Notes: generated by a model from the sequence alone, not told the origin. A stretch of DNA of 64,000 bases from Bradyrhizobium sp. AT1 (GCF_001590795.1 NZ_JXDL01000001.1:4595897-4659896); one strand, 5' to 3'. Counted from the first letter of the stretch, positions 37,033 to 46,865 are shown. Numbers and translations are program-made.

Positions 37033-38118
37033 ATGTCGTCACTCCCCGAAGCCAAACTGGACGTGCTCCTTGCACATCATGCCTCTCTTGAGGCCGAATC
37101 GCTGGGGCAGCTCGCCTCCGAACGTTACGTGCAGGTCACGCGCGAGCTGGCCGAAATCACCCCGCTGATCGAAGCGGTGAAGGCTTATCGCTCCGCCGTG
37201 AAAGAGCTCGCCGACACCGAGGCCCTGATCGCCGATCCCGCAACCGATGCCGAGATGCGCGGCATGGCGGAGGCCGAGCGCGACGAGCTGGCGCCGAAGA
37301 TCGAGGAACTGGTCCAGAAGATCCGCGTGGCACTGCTGCCCAAGGACGCCATGGACGATCGCAACGTGGTGCTGGAAATCCGCGCCGGCACCGGCGGCGA
37401 CGAAGCCTCGCTGTTCGCCGGAGACCTGTTCCGGATGTACGAGCGCTTCGCTGCCCTGCAGGGCTGGAAGGTCGAGGTGATCTCGGCCAGCGAAGGCACC
37501 GTCGGCGGCTACAAGGAAATCATCGCGGAAGTGCAGGGCCGAGGCGCGTTCTCCAAGCTGAAGTTCGAATCCGGCGTGCATCGCGTGCAGCGCGTGCCCG
37601 ACACCGAGACGCAGGGGCGCATTCATACGTCTGCCGCGACCGTCGCCGTGCTGCCCGAGGTCGAGGATGTCGACGTCGACATCAAGAACGACGACCTCCG
37701 CATCGAGACCATGCGCGCGCAGGGCGCCGGCGGCCAGCACGTCAACAAGACCGAATCGGCGATCCGCATCACCCACATCCCGACCGGCATCGTCGTGATG
37801 ATGCAGGACTCGCGCTCGCAGCATAAGAACCGCGCCTCCGCCATGAACATCCTGCGCTCACGCATCTACGACGCCGAGCGGCAGCGCGTCGACGCCGCTC
37901 GCTCGGCCGAGCGCAAGGAGAAGGTCGGCTCCGGCGACCGTTCCGAGCGCATCCGCACCTACAATTTCCCGCAAGGACGCGTCACCGACCACCGCATCAA
38001 CCTGACGCTCTACAAGCTGCCGCAGGTGATCGCGGGCGAAGCGCTGGGCGAATTGACCGACGCGCTGACCACTGAGCACCAGGCCGCACAGCTCGCCGCG
38101 CAAGGCGCGGCGGCGTGA
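37033..38118 (+). CDS. prfA: Peptide chain release factor 1
   Basis: Ends translation at UAA and UAG codons. Normal length (361). It has the GGQ peptidyl-hydrolysis motif at 233-235 (GAGGQHVNKTESAIRI), whose glutamine is the target of the methyltransferase encoded next, and the class-specific RVQRVPDTETQGRIHTSAAT region. It lies 57 bp after ptsP and 4 bp before prmC. Confidence 0.97.
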   Translation: MSSLPEAKLDVLLAHHASLEAESLGQLASERYVQVTRELAEITPLIEAVKAYRSAVKELADTEALIADPATDAEMRGMAEAERDELAPKIEELVQKIRVALLPKDAMDDRNVVLEIRAGTGGDEASLFAGDLFRMYERFAALQGWKVEVISASEGTVGGYKEIIAEVQGRGAFSKLKFESGVHRVQRVPDTETQGRIHTSAATVAVLPEVEDVDVDIKNDDLRIETMRAQGAGGQHVNKTESAIRITHIPTGIVVMMQDSRSQHKNRASAMNILRSRIYDAERQRVDAARSAERKEKVGSGDRSERIRTYNFPQGRVTDHRINLTLYKLPQVIAGEALGELTDALTTEHQAAQLAAQGAAA

Positions 38119-38122
38119 CGCC

Positions 38123-39004
38123 GTGAGCAATTCGTTCTCCGGACAATCCCTCGAAAGCGCACGGCGCGTACTCGCTGCGCAATTGAGATCGGGAGCGATC
38201 GAGGAGGCCGAGCTCGACGCTCGCATCCTCATCGGCGCCGTGCTGCGCCTCGATCTCACGGGCCTGATTGCGCACGCCGCCAGGCCGCTTACCGACGCCG
38301 AGGCCATTCAGCTCGCGCAGCATGCGGAGCGCCGGCTCGCGGGCGAGCCGGTGGCGCGCATTCTCGGCACACGCGAATTCTGGGGCCTGCCGTTTCTTTT
38401 ATCGGAGGCGACCCTGGTGCCGCGTCCCGATACCGAGACCGTGGTCGAGCTTGCGCTCGAGATGTTTCGCGAGCGCAAAGAGATGCAACCTCCACGCATT
38501 GCCGATATCGGCACCGGATCAGGTGCCATCCTGCTCGCGCTGCTGCACGAAATTCCCGATGCCTTCGGCGTCGGCACCGACCTCAGCCTCACTGCGCTGG
38601 GCACGGCACGGCACAATGCACGCGCGCTCGGCCTCGCCGGCCGTGCCAGCTTCGTCGCCTGCTCCTATGCATCGGCGCTGCGCGGCCCGTTCGACCTCAT
38701 CGTGTCGAACCCGCCCTATATCCCTTCGGCCGAAATTCCGACATTGAGCATCGAGGTGCGCGAGCACGATCCGCACCTCGCGCTCGACGGTGGCAATGAC
38801 GGCTATGACGCCTACCGCGCCCTGATTCCGCAGGCGGGCGAGCGTCTCGCCCCCGGCGGCGCGCTGATCGTCGAGGCTGGCCAGGGCCAGGCGGGAAATA
38901 TTGAGACCCTTATGGCGGCTGCGGGGTTGAAGGTGGACAGGCCACCCAAGGCCGACCTGGCGGGCATTCCGCGGGCCGTTTCGGCCCGAAAAATGCCCCC
39001 ATAA
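38123..39004 (+). CDS. prmC: Release factor glutamine methyltransferase
   Basis: Methylates the GGQ glutamine of release factors. 293 residues from a GTG at 38123, with a helical N-terminal domain, REFWGLPFLLSEATLVPRPDTE, the SAM motif IADIGTGSGAILLALLHE and the catalytic NPPY (LIVSNPPYIPSAEI). Directly after prfA, its substrate gene, so the pair is coupled. Confidence 0.95.
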   Translation: MSNSFSGQSLESARRVLAAQLRSGAIEEAELDARILIGAVLRLDLTGLIAHAARPLTDAEAIQLAQHAERRLAGEPVARILGTREFWGLPFLLSEATLVPRPDTETVVELALEMFRERKEMQPPRIADIGTGSGAILLALLHEIPDAFGVGTDLSLTALGTARHNARALGLAGRASFVACSYASALRGPFDLIVSNPPYIPSAEIPTLSIEVREHDPHLALDGGNDGYDAYRALIPQAGERLAPGGALIVEAGQGQAGNIETLMAAAGLKVDRPPKADLAGIPRAVSARKMPP

Positions 39005-39045
39005 AAGCCGGATTGGCCTGTAAAAAGCTCTTGGAATATCCCTTG

Positions 39046-39124
39046 GGAACGACTACGTTCCGATCAACACATCGGTGCCGGCCCCGTAGACCTACGGGCG
39101 AAAGCCGGGCTCTCGGGCGAGAGC
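39046..39124 (+). ncRNA. Three consecutive hairpins: candidate structured leader or small RNA
   Basis: Within the 459-bp gap between prmC and the DUF4167 gene lie GGAACG-ACTA-CGTTCC (39046-39061), CCCGTAG-AC-CTACGGG (39083-39098) and GCTCTC-GGGC-GAGAGC (39109-39124). The last is followed by TTTACT, giving it a weak terminator look. This could be a small RNA or the head of a long 5' leader. The remaining 340 bp show no convincing gene apart from the ribosome-binding site AAAGGCAGG just before 39464. Confidence 0.4.
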
Positions 39125-39463
39125 TTTACTGATAAAGGTTCCAAGCCGCAGGTCCTGTGAAGCGCGATAGCCAGTGAAGCTGCGCTGCTCTCCGACCGCA
39201 AAGTGAACGAAAGCCTGATATTGCGCTTGAAGACTTACGCGAGAGAGCTGGGCTTGTTTCGGCAGGCAAAATGAATGGGTTCGCTGGCGATCAATGCTGG
39301 CGGGTGGGGAACGCGTCTTTGTTGAGCGCGATGGTCGACGAACATCGGCAGGGATCAATCCGCTTGCGCGCGGTGCGCGTGAGCGATGTGAACCGCTGTC
39401 ACCAGGTCACTCCTAGCAATCAGTAATGCGTGCAACCTTTAGGGCTGGAATTAAAGGCAGGAC

Positions 39464-40252
39464 ATGAGAAACGGTCAGAACAAGCAGCGGATGCGCAACC
39501 GCAACAACAATAATAACAACAACAACCGGCGCAGCCAGAACCCGATGACCCGGGTCTACGAGTCCAACGGACCCGACATCAAGATCCGCGGCACCGCCTC
39601 GCATATCGCTGAAAAGTATCTCCAGCTCGCGCGCGACGCGCGCTCCTCCGGCGATCCCGTTGCGGCGGAGAACTACTACCAGCATGCCGAGCATTATTTC
39701 CGCCTGATCGCGGCGGCCCAGGAGCAGTTCCGCCAGAACCAGCAGCCGCGCGGCGACGAGCCGATCAGCAGCCATAGCGACGATGGCGAGGACGACGGCG
39801 AGAATTTCTCGAATTTCGGCCAGGAGCCGGGCTTCGTCCCGCAGCCACCGCCGCAGCAGCAGCCCTTCATGCGCGAGCGCGACGGCCAGCGCGATCATCA
39901 CCAGCGTGATCATCAGCAACGCGACAACCAGCCTTATCAGCGCGACCAGCAGCCGCGCGAGCACCGCGAACGCGACCATCGTCCGCAGCCGCAATATCAG
40001 CCGCAGCCGCTGCCCGCGAACCAGCCGCAGCCCGTCATCGCCGATGCCGCCAGCGTCGATCGCCTGCCGTCCTTCATCACCGGCCCGCAGCCGCAAGTGA
40101 ATGTCGGCGCGAATGGCGGCCAACCCGGCTTCGAGGGCGGTGCCGGCGGTGGCGAACGCTTTCCGCGCCGGCGGCGCCGGCCGCATGGCCCGCGGCCCGA
40201 GCGTGAAGCTGCTCCGGTCGCGTCCAGCGACGAAGTGGCTCCCGGCGAATAA
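39464..40252 (+). CDS. DUF4167 domain protein with poly-Asn and Gln/Arg-rich low complexity
   Basis: 262 residues. The N-terminus is basic and Asn-rich (MRNGQNKQRMRNRN, a run of Asn to about residue 21, then RRSQNPMTRVYESNG), followed by the conserved DUF4167 core DIKIRGTASHIAEKYLQLAR, DARSSGDPVAAENYYQHAEH, YFRLIAAAQEQFRQNQ. The second half is Gln/Arg/Pro/Asp-rich and likely disordered. Found throughout Hyphomicrobiales next to prmC; the basic tails suggest nucleic-acid binding, but no function is established. Confidence 0.88.
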   Translation: MRNGQNKQRMRNRNNNNNNNNRRSQNPMTRVYESNGPDIKIRGTASHIAEKYLQLARDARSSGDPVAAENYYQHAEHYFRLIAAAQEQFRQNQQPRGDEPISSHSDDGEDDGENFSNFGQEPGFVPQPPPQQQPFMRERDGQRDHHQRDHQQRDNQPYQRDQQPREHRERDHRPQPQYQPQPLPANQPQPVIADAASVDRLPSFITGPQPQVNVGANGGQPGFEGGAGGGERFPRRRRRPHGPRPEREAAPVASSDEVAPGE

Positions 40253-40276
40253 AGCTTCCTCTGATCTTCCGATCTG

Positions 40277-40305
40277 AAAACGTCCCGGCCTCGCCGGGAC
40301 GTTTT
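40277..40305 (+). terminator. Rho-independent terminator after the DUF4167 gene
   Basis: AAAACGTCCCGGC, loop CTC, GCCGGGACGTTTT, followed by GTTATT: a 13-bp perfect stem with a T-rich run, 24 bp past the stop. It can work in both directions. Confidence 0.88.
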
Positions 40306-40340
40306 GTTATTGCGTCGGCTGAAGCGGTGGGCACGGATCA

Positions 40341-40359
40341 CCTCTCCCGAAGGGAGAGG
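40341..40359. repeat. CCTCTCCC-GAA-GGGAGAGG hairpin repeat
   Basis: An 8-bp perfect stem ending just before the stop of the methyltransferase gene (40362). Same arm sequence as the other CTCCC/GGGAG repeats in the window. Confidence 0.5.
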
Positions 40360-40361
40360 AG

Positions 40362-41108
40362 CTAACTGCGCGTCACCGTCGTCGAGGACGGCACCAGCAC
40401 CGGCTTCGCCAGCGAGGGAATGAGCCGCGCCCGTTCGCGCTTGGCGGGGATTGCGCGGTAGACCTGCTTGGTGGCCTCGACGATGTGCACGCCGGCGAAA
40501 GGCAGCGACAACGCCGCACCGGCGCGCTCCCACATCTGCGCCGATTTCAGCACCCAGCCGCCGGCATAGGGCGGCATGAACAGCGCTTCACCCCAGGCCG
40601 TTGGCGTGAACCAGGTCTGGCGCAACAGATCGGTGATCTGCGAGCGCGAATAGGGCCGACCGTGACCGAACGGCGTACTGTCGGTGCGGGTCCAAACTCC
40701 GCGCCGGTTCGGGATCACCGCGATCACGCGGCCCGAGGGCGACAGCACGCGCCACACCTCGCGCAGCAGCGCGGCCGGATCGTCCGACATCTCCAGCGCG
40801 TGGACCAGCAGGATCCGGTCGACCGCGGCGTCGGGCAGCGGCAGCGAGAATTCGTCGACCAGCGAGGCCAGCGCCGGCCGTCCCGTCGGCCATTTCAGGA
40901 CGCCCTGGGCCGCCGGCATGAACGCGATACAGCGCTCGGCATCTTCGCGGAACAACCCCAAATAGGGCGTGGGATAGCCGAGGCCGAGCACGCGCTGGCC
41001 CACCGCGCCAGGCCAGCGCTCCCGGATGCCGCGATTGATCATCTGTCGCGCCACAATTCCGAGGCGGCGGGAATAGAACTCGCGGAGGTCGACGACGTCG
41101 ATGGTCAT
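40362..41108 (-). CDS. Class I SAM-dependent methyltransferase paired with gloB
   Basis: 248 residues, methyltransferase type 11 fold: VLGLGYPTPYLGLFREDAER in the place of the usual SAM glycine loop, LPLPDAAVDRILLVHALEMS, and REVWRVLSPSGRVIAVIPNR. The glycine loop is atypical (GLGYPTPYL instead of DxGxGxG). The gene is divergent from gloB, a pairing that I recall as common in alphaproteobacteria. Substrate unknown. Confidence 0.75.
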   Translation of the reverse strand: MTIDVVDLREFYSRRLGIVARQMINRGIRERWPGAVGQRVLGLGYPTPYLGLFREDAERCIAFMPAAQGVLKWPTGRPALASLVDEFSLPLPDAAVDRILLVHALEMSDDPAALLREVWRVLSPSGRVIAVIPNRRGVWTRTDSTPFGHGRPYSRSQITDLLRQTWFTPTAWGEALFMPPYAGGWVLKSAQMWERAGAALSLPFAGVHIVEATKQVYRAIPAKRERARLIPSLAKPVLVPSSTTVTRS

Positions 41109-41216
41109 GACCGCAATGTAACATGCGCAAGGCCGCGCCTGCGCGCGGAATATTGCATTGCCTGCGCAACGTTAACGCCATATTTGTCTGGCGGGGTTGA
41201 GCGCGATGGAGATGAC

Positions 41217-41984
41217 ATGGCCGCCGAAATTCGTATTTTCACCTGTTTAAACGACAATTTCGGTTATCTGATCCACGATGTGGAAACCAAGGCGACGGCG
41301 TCGATCGACGCGCCGGAGGCCGGCCCCATCCTGAAGGCGCTGGACCGCGAGGGCTGGCAGCTCACCGACATCCTGATCACCCATCATCACGGCGATCATG
41401 TCGGCGGCGTCGCCGAGCTCAAGGCCAAATATAATTGCCGCGTCGTCGCGCCGCACGACAAGGGGACCGAGATCGCGAACGTCGATCTGCGCGTTGCCAA
41501 TGCCGACGTGGTCAAGATCGGCAATCTGCTGGCGCGCGTCCTGGAGACGCCCGGCCACACGCTCGACCACGTCTCCTACGTGTTCGACACCGAGAAGACT
41601 GTGTTCGCCGCCGACACGCTGTTCTCGATCGGCTGCGGGCGCGTGTTCGAGGGCACGTACCCCATGATGTGGGATTCGCTCCTGAAGCTGCGCGCCCTGC
41701 CCGACGACTTCAAGCTCTATTGCGGTCACGAATACACGGCCTCCAACGTCAAGTTCGCGCTCACCGTCGAACCCGACAATACCGCGCTCCAGGCGCGCGC
41801 GGCGGAGGTGACGAAGCTTCGGTCCGAGAACAAGCCGACCATTCCCACGCTGCTTGGCGAGGAGAAGCGGGCCAACGTGTTCCTGCGCGCCGACGAGCCG
41901 TCGGTCGCCGCCAGGCTGCACATGAAGGGCGCCGATCCCGCCGCCGTGTTCGGCGAGTTGCGCGAGCGCAAGAATAAATCTTGA
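41217..41984 (+). CDS. gloB: Hydroxyacylglutathione hydrolase (glyoxalase II)
   Basis: Releases D-lactate and glutathione in methylglyoxal detoxification. The 255-residue metallo-beta-lactamase-fold protein has the binuclear metal motif THHHGDH at 55-61, then TPGHTLDHVSYVF, FAADTLFSIGCGRVFEGT and the GHEYTASN segment of glyoxalase II. The ATG at 41217 has GGAG upstream; the open frame extends far upstream over the divergent gene but that part has no similarity. Confidence 0.95.
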   Translation: MAAEIRIFTCLNDNFGYLIHDVETKATASIDAPEAGPILKALDREGWQLTDILITHHHGDHVGGVAELKAKYNCRVVAPHDKGTEIANVDLRVANADVVKIGNLLARVLETPGHTLDHVSYVFDTEKTVFAADTLFSIGCGRVFEGTYPMMWDSLLKLRALPDDFKLYCGHEYTASNVKFALTVEPDNTALQARAAEVTKLRSENKPTIPTLLGEEKRANVFLRADEPSVAARLHMKGADPAAVFGELRERKNKS

Positions 41985-42007
41985 AGCACAAGTCCTGACG
42001 AGGATCG

Positions 42008-42430
42008 ATGCCGACCGCAGCCGAGATCATCGCGCGCCTCGAGCTCCGCCCGCACCCTGAAGGCGGACATTACCGCGAGACGTTCCGCGACCAGACCGCG
42101 GACGCCAACGGCCGGTCGCGCTCGACCTCGATCTATTTCCTGCTCGCACGCGGCGAGCGTTCGCACTGGCATCGCGTCGATGCGGTCGAGACCTGGCATT
42201 ACTACGCCGGCAGCCCCTTGATGCTGCGCATCGCCCATGACGGCTGCTCGCAGCACGAGGTGCGGCTCGGTGCCGATCTCGTCCATGGCGAACGGCCGCA
42301 GGCGATCGTGCCGGCACAGGCCTGGCAGATGGCGGAAACCACGGGCGAATGGACGCTGGTCGGCTGCACCGTGGCACCCGCGTTCGAATTCGCCGGCTTC
42401 GAGCTCGCACCGAAGGGCTGGGAGCCGTAG
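42008..42430 (+). CDS. Cupin-fold protein of the DUF985 family
   Basis: 140 residues: RLELRPHPEGGHYRETFRD, STSIYFLLARGERSHWHRVD, AVETWHYYAGSPLMLRIAHD and VGCTVAPAFEFAGFELAPKG form the DUF985 cupin. His and Glu residues within the barrel could bind a metal or sugar. Some relatives are called epimerase-like, but no function is proven. It lies 23 bp after gloB and may be cotranscribed. Confidence 0.85.
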   Translation: MPTAAEIIARLELRPHPEGGHYRETFRDQTADANGRSRSTSIYFLLARGERSHWHRVDAVETWHYYAGSPLMLRIAHDGCSQHEVRLGADLVHGERPQAIVPAQAWQMAETTGEWTLVGCTVAPAFEFAGFELAPKGWEP

Positions 42431-42473
42431 GTCAAGCCGGCCCCGTCGACCGCCACTCCCGTTCCCTCGACAC

Positions 42474-42746
42474 CTAGTCCTTGCTGTCCTTCCGCACCGG
42501 CAATCGACGAACGATACTGGTCGGAAGCGTTTCGTAGGCCGGCCGATAATGACCGGTCCGATACTGCTCCTCTGTCAGCCGGATGAAGGATTCTCCATCG
42601 GTTATCGTTGCCGTCTCGGGTCGGCCACCGATGCTCTCGTTCCGATGCATGCCCGTAAAGGTCTCAGCGGTCGCGCCCATTTGCGCCGAAGCGCTCGCGC
42701 AGACGAGTCCGACCAACATTGTCAGCGGGACCGTGATCGAGCGCAT
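42474..42746 (-). CDS. Small exported protein, 90 residues
   Basis: A Sec signal (MRSITVPLTMLVGLVCASAS, then AQMGATAET) is followed by a polar mature part with HRNESIGGRPETATITDGES and RLTEEQYRTGHYRPAYETLP. The start ATG shares one base with the TGA of the upstream DMT gene (TGATG), so it is translationally coupled to it. I do not recognise the family; a periplasmic role is all that can be said. Confidence 0.6.
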   Translation of the reverse strand: MRSITVPLTMLVGLVCASASAQMGATAETFTGMHRNESIGGRPETATITDGESFIRLTEEQYRTGHYRPAYETLPTSIVRRLPVRKDSKD

Positions 42747-43615
42747 CACCGCTTCCTGAGCACCATGTCCTTCGCCGCGATCAGGCCACCGCCGGCGATC
42801 AGAATCGCGGCGATGGCGATGTTGGCGCTGGCTTTGGCAAAACCGGCGGCGATGAGAAAGCCGGTCGAGAGCAGCGGCGTCGCGTAGGAGGCGGCGCCGA
42901 GCACGCGGATGTCCCCGCGCTTCATGCCGATGTCCCAGGCATAGAACGCGGCACCGACGGGGCCGATGCCGAGCGCGATGACGGAAAGCCATTGCAGCGT
43001 GGTTTCCGGCCACACGGTGGTCTCCAGCAAACCATGCATCAGCGCAGCGAGCACTGACGTCGCAAGGCAGAAGCCCGCGACCGCATCGGTCGGTACCGCT
43101 TTCAACCGGCGCGACAGTACCGAATAGGCGGCCCACACGAAGGCGGCGATAAAGGCCGCGATCAGTCCCGGCACCGCGCCGGGCGCAAAACCACTGGTGT
43201 TGCCGGCGAACAGCAGCACGGTGCCGACGAGCCCGAGCACGGCGCCGATGATATGATGCGGGGCGAGCCGCTCGCCGGGCAGGAAGGAGGAGAACAGCAC
43301 GATCAAGAGCGGCCACATGTAGTTCAGAAGACCGGCTTCGGCCGGCGGCGCGAAGCGCAGCGCGAGAAAATACAGCGCGTGATAGCCGAACAACCCGCCG
43401 ACGCCGACGACCCAGACGACCAGCGGCTGACGCAGGCTTTTCGCGGCGTCGCCACGGCCGATCCAGGTGAGCAGGCCGACCAGACCGCCGATCGCAAAGG
43501 TCATCGCGGCGAGCTGGAACGCCGGGATCTTTCCGGTCGCCACCGTCATCACTGACAACAGCGACCACATCAGGATTGCAGTCAAACCGATCAGGGTGGC
43601 GGTACGGGGAGTCAT
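42746..43615 (-). CDS. EamA/DMT family transporter
   Basis: 289 residues from the ATG at 43615 with ten predicted helices (ATLIGLTAILMWSLLSVMTV, NYMWPLLIVLFSSFLPGE, GLVGTVLLFAGNTSG, AAYSVLSRRLKAVP, AFYAWDIGMKRGD). Reminiscent of the YtfF/aromatic-amino-acid exporter branch (GYHALYFLALRFAPPAEAGL), but the substrate is unproven. The reading frame further upstream is translation of a palindromic repeat and is left out. Confidence 0.85.
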   Translation of the reverse strand: MTPRTATLIGLTAILMWSLLSVMTVATGKIPAFQLAAMTFAIGGLVGLLTWIGRGDAAKSLRQPLVVWVVGVGGLFGYHALYFLALRFAPPAEAGLLNYMWPLLIVLFSSFLPGERLAPHHIIGAVLGLVGTVLLFAGNTSGFAPGAVPGLIAAFIAAFVWAAYSVLSRRLKAVPTDAVAGFCLATSVLAALMHGLLETTVWPETTLQWLSVIALGIGPVGAAFYAWDIGMKRGDIRVLGAASYATPLLSTGFLIAAGFAKASANIAIAAILIAGGGLIAAKDMVLRKR

Positions 43616-43629
43616 CGGCCCAATGTTTC

Positions 43630-43722
43630 CGTCATGGCCGGGCTTGTCCCGGCCATCCACGTTCTTCCGTGGCGACGGCTGTTGTAAGGCCGTGGATGCC
43701 CGGGACAAGCCCGGGCACGACG
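43630..43722. repeat. 93-bp palindromic element CGTCATGGCCGGG...
   Basis: Left arm begins CGTCATGGCCGGGCTTGTCC and right arm ends GACAAGCCCGGGCACGACG; the arms pair over about 32 bp with few mismatches around a GTTCTTCCGTGGCG core. A third repeat family, lying between the start of the DMT gene and the phbB stop region. I recall this as a common Bradyrhizobium intergenic repeat. Confidence 0.65.
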
Positions 43723-43757
43723 ATGTCGGAAATATCAGGCCGCGTGATGCGATCGCA

Positions 43758-44483
43758 TCACACCATGTACTGGCCGCCGTTGACCGTCAGCGTCGAGCCG
43801 GTGATGAAGCCGGACTCGTCGGCGGCGAGGAACACGACCGCGCGCGCGATTTCTTCGGGCTCGCCGAGCCGGTTCGCCGGAATCTGCGGGATCACGTTCT
43901 TCTCCAGGACGTCCTTCGGCACCGCCTGCACCATTTCGGTATTGATGTAGCCGGGGCAGATCGCATTCACGGTGATGCCGCCCTTGGCATTCTCGAGCGC
44001 GAGCGCCTTGGTGAAGCCGATATCGCCCGCCTTCGCCGCGGAATAGTTGACCTGACCGAACTGTCCCTTCTGGCCGTTGATCGACGAGATCGAGATGATG
44101 CGGCCGAACTTGCGCGAACGCATACCCTCGATGACCTGGCGCGTCATGTTGAACAGTGAGCCGAGATTGGTGTTGATGACGGCGTTCCACTGCTCGAGCG
44201 TCATCTTGTGGAAGGCGGTGTCGCGGGTGATACCGGCATTGTTGACGAGCACCTCGACCGGACCGAGATCGGCCTCGACCTTCTTCACGCCTTCGGTGCA
44301 GGCGTCGAAGCTGCTGACGTCCCATTTGTAGACGGCAATGCCGGTCTCGGCCTTGAACTTCTCCGCCGCCGCATCGTTGCCGGCATAGCTCGCCGCAACC
44401 TTGTAGCCAGCCGCCTTCAGTGCCTTGCTGATCGCAGCACCGATGCCCCGCGTACCACCCGTGACCAATGCAACACGTGCCAT
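43758..44483 (-). CDS. phbB: Acetoacetyl-CoA reductase
   Basis: Reduces acetoacetyl-CoA to (R)-3-hydroxybutyryl-CoA with NADPH for polyhydroxybutyrate. The 241-residue short-chain dehydrogenase has the cofactor loop VTGGTRGIG, NNAGITRD, catalytic Ser134, Tyr147 and Lys151 (ISSINGQKGQ, VNYSAAKAG). The ATG at 44483 follows GAAGGA. A TTGATG-18 bp-TAATCC promoter-like pair lies just after the upstream terminator (on the minus strand near 44540-44570). Confidence 0.96.
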   Translation of the reverse strand: MARVALVTGGTRGIGAAISKALKAAGYKVAASYAGNDAAAEKFKAETGIAVYKWDVSSFDACTEGVKKVEADLGPVEVLVNNAGITRDTAFHKMTLEQWNAVINTNLGSLFNMTRQVIEGMRSRKFGRIISISSINGQKGQFGQVNYSAAKAGDIGFTKALALENAKGGITVNAICPGYINTEMVQAVPKDVLEKNVIPQIPANRLGEPEEIARAVVFLAADESGFITGSTLTVNGGQYMV

Positions 44484-44576
44484 ATCGTATTCCTTCCCTT
44501 GGACTCTTCGGACGTTTCTGACGTGGTCGTTTTTTAACTGCGGATTATGCGGCTGGTTTGACGGACATCAAGAACA

Positions 44577-44603
44577 AAACGCCCGGCGTTGAGCCGGGCG
44601 TTT
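44577..44603 (-). terminator. Terminator hairpin between phbA and phbB
   Basis: AAACGCCCGGC, loop of 5, GCCGGGCGTTT is an 11-bp perfect stem. Read on the minus strand it is followed by TGTTCTT after the final TTT, and on the plus strand by CTCTTTA. It lies 134 bp after the phbA stop and 94 bp before the phbB start, so phbB probably has its own promoter. Confidence 0.75.
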
Positions 44604-44669
44604 CTCTTTAGTCGAGGCCTGCACGGTTGCGAAGAATATTTGATTTGCAACCGCTGCCTTTTTAGTCGC

Positions 44670-44701
44670 GTGCAACGCACTAACCAGTGTGTGCAGCGCA
44701 C
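44670..44701. promoter_or_regulatory. Paired GTGC-N3-GCAC motifs, candidate PhaR sites
   Basis: GTGCAACGCAC (44670-44680) and GTGCAGCGCAC (44691-44701) start exactly 21 bp apart, two helical turns, in the phbA-phbB gap. PhaR of Paracoccus is known to bind TGC-rich dyads, so these are candidate operators. They lie upstream of the terminator, so the promoter they would act on is not obvious. Confidence 0.45.
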
Positions 44702-44736
44702 GCGCAAACTGCGCGTAAGCTACACGTCAGCCACCG

Positions 44737-45915
<1,179 letters not shown>

Positions 45916-46084
45916 GGGCATCTCCTGAGGCTTGAGGTTTTTTAAGAGGGGGCAGGCGGGGCTTTGAGAAAACGGCTCGCCAGTCTTGTCAGCCATCCTG
46001 TTAACGTCGTTGAGGCATGTCAATCGGCCGGCGACCGAATTCATGCCGCAGCGCATTCAAAATAGCGTTCTTGGCGCTTTCGCA

Positions 46085-46119
46085 AGCAAGATTTTGCTCC
46101 GCGATTAACCGTGCCGCAC
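46085..46119. promoter_or_regulatory. Dyads in the phbA/phaR divergent promoter region
   Basis: The 317-bp region between phbA and phaR contains AGCAAGATTTTGCT (46085-46098) and GTGC-C-GCAC (46111-46119). Both are TGC-containing dyads of the type bound by PhaR. I see no other structure in the region; no open frame there looks coding. Confidence 0.4.
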
Positions 46120-46232
46120 AAAACGGTAGCGTGACCCCTTTGAAAATGCTTATTTTGTTGCGTTGCGTACTCTTCCCGCCCTGCGGCATGGCCCGTCGGG
46201 TTCCCGTTCTCCGCGCTTGCAAGTGAGAGCCC

Positions 46233-46823
46233 ATGGCGAAATCAGACCAACCCACCACCATCAAGAAATACGCGAACCGCCGGCTCTATAACACCGGAAC
46301 GAGCACCTACGTGACGCTGGAAGACCTCGCCGCGATGGTCAAGGATGGCGAGGATTTCCTGGTCTATGACGCCAAGACCGGCGACGACATCACCCGCTCC
46401 GTGCTCGCCCAGATCATCTTCGAGCAGGAAAACAAGGCCGGCCAGAACCTGCTGCCGACCACCTTCCTGCGCCAGCTGATCCGCTTCTACGGCGACAGCA
46501 TGCAGATGGTGGTGCCGAAATATCTGGAACAGTCGATCGCGACCCTGACCCAGGAGCAAGAGAAGTTCCGCAAGCAGATCGCCAATACCCTGTCCGGCAC
46601 TCCTTTTGCTCCTTTGGAGGAGCAGGTCCGTCGCAACATGGAGCTGTTCCAGCAGACCTTCTCGATGTTCAAGCCCTTCGTCCCGCCGCGCCCGGGGGCC
46701 ACTGCCGAGACGGAGTCCGAGGCGACTGCCGAGGCGCCGAAGGACAGCAACATCGACGATCTGCGCCAGCAGATGAAGGAGATGCAGGAGCGCCTCGAGC
46801 GCATGTCGAAGAAGGACGAGTAG
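46233..46823 (+). CDS. phaR: Polyhydroxyalkanoate synthesis repressor
   Basis: DNA-binding repressor that also binds PHB granules and is released to allow phasin synthesis. The 196 residues start with the PHB/PHA accumulation regulator DNA-binding domain (TIKKYANRRLYNTGTSTYVT, LEDLAAMVKDGEDFLVYDAK), followed by FLRQLIRFYGDSMQMVVPKY, an amphipathic region and a C-terminal coiled coil (DLRQQMKEMQERLERM). Divergent from phbA as in other rhizobia. A repeat of TGC dyads upstream fits autoregulation. Confidence 0.95.
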   Translation: MAKSDQPTTIKKYANRRLYNTGTSTYVTLEDLAAMVKDGEDFLVYDAKTGDDITRSVLAQIIFEQENKAGQNLLPTTFLRQLIRFYGDSMQMVVPKYLEQSIATLTQEQEKFRKQIANTLSGTPFAPLEEQVRRNMELFQQTFSMFKPFVPPRPGATAETESEATAEAPKDSNIDDLRQQMKEMQERLERMSKKDE

Positions 46824-46865
46824 TCTTTCCATTCGCGCCGGCGTCAGCGAGCGGGAGGACGAGCC

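Noticed and set aside
39092..39358. An 88-residue minus-strand frame in the gap before the DUF4167 gene
   Set aside because: No ribosome-binding site, no recognisable domain and overlaps the hairpins; composition does not favour coding.
43616..43708. Extending the DMT transporter upstream to 43708
   Set aside because: The extra residues (SRASTALQQPSPRKNVDGRD and so on) are just translation of the palindromic repeat at 43630-43722.
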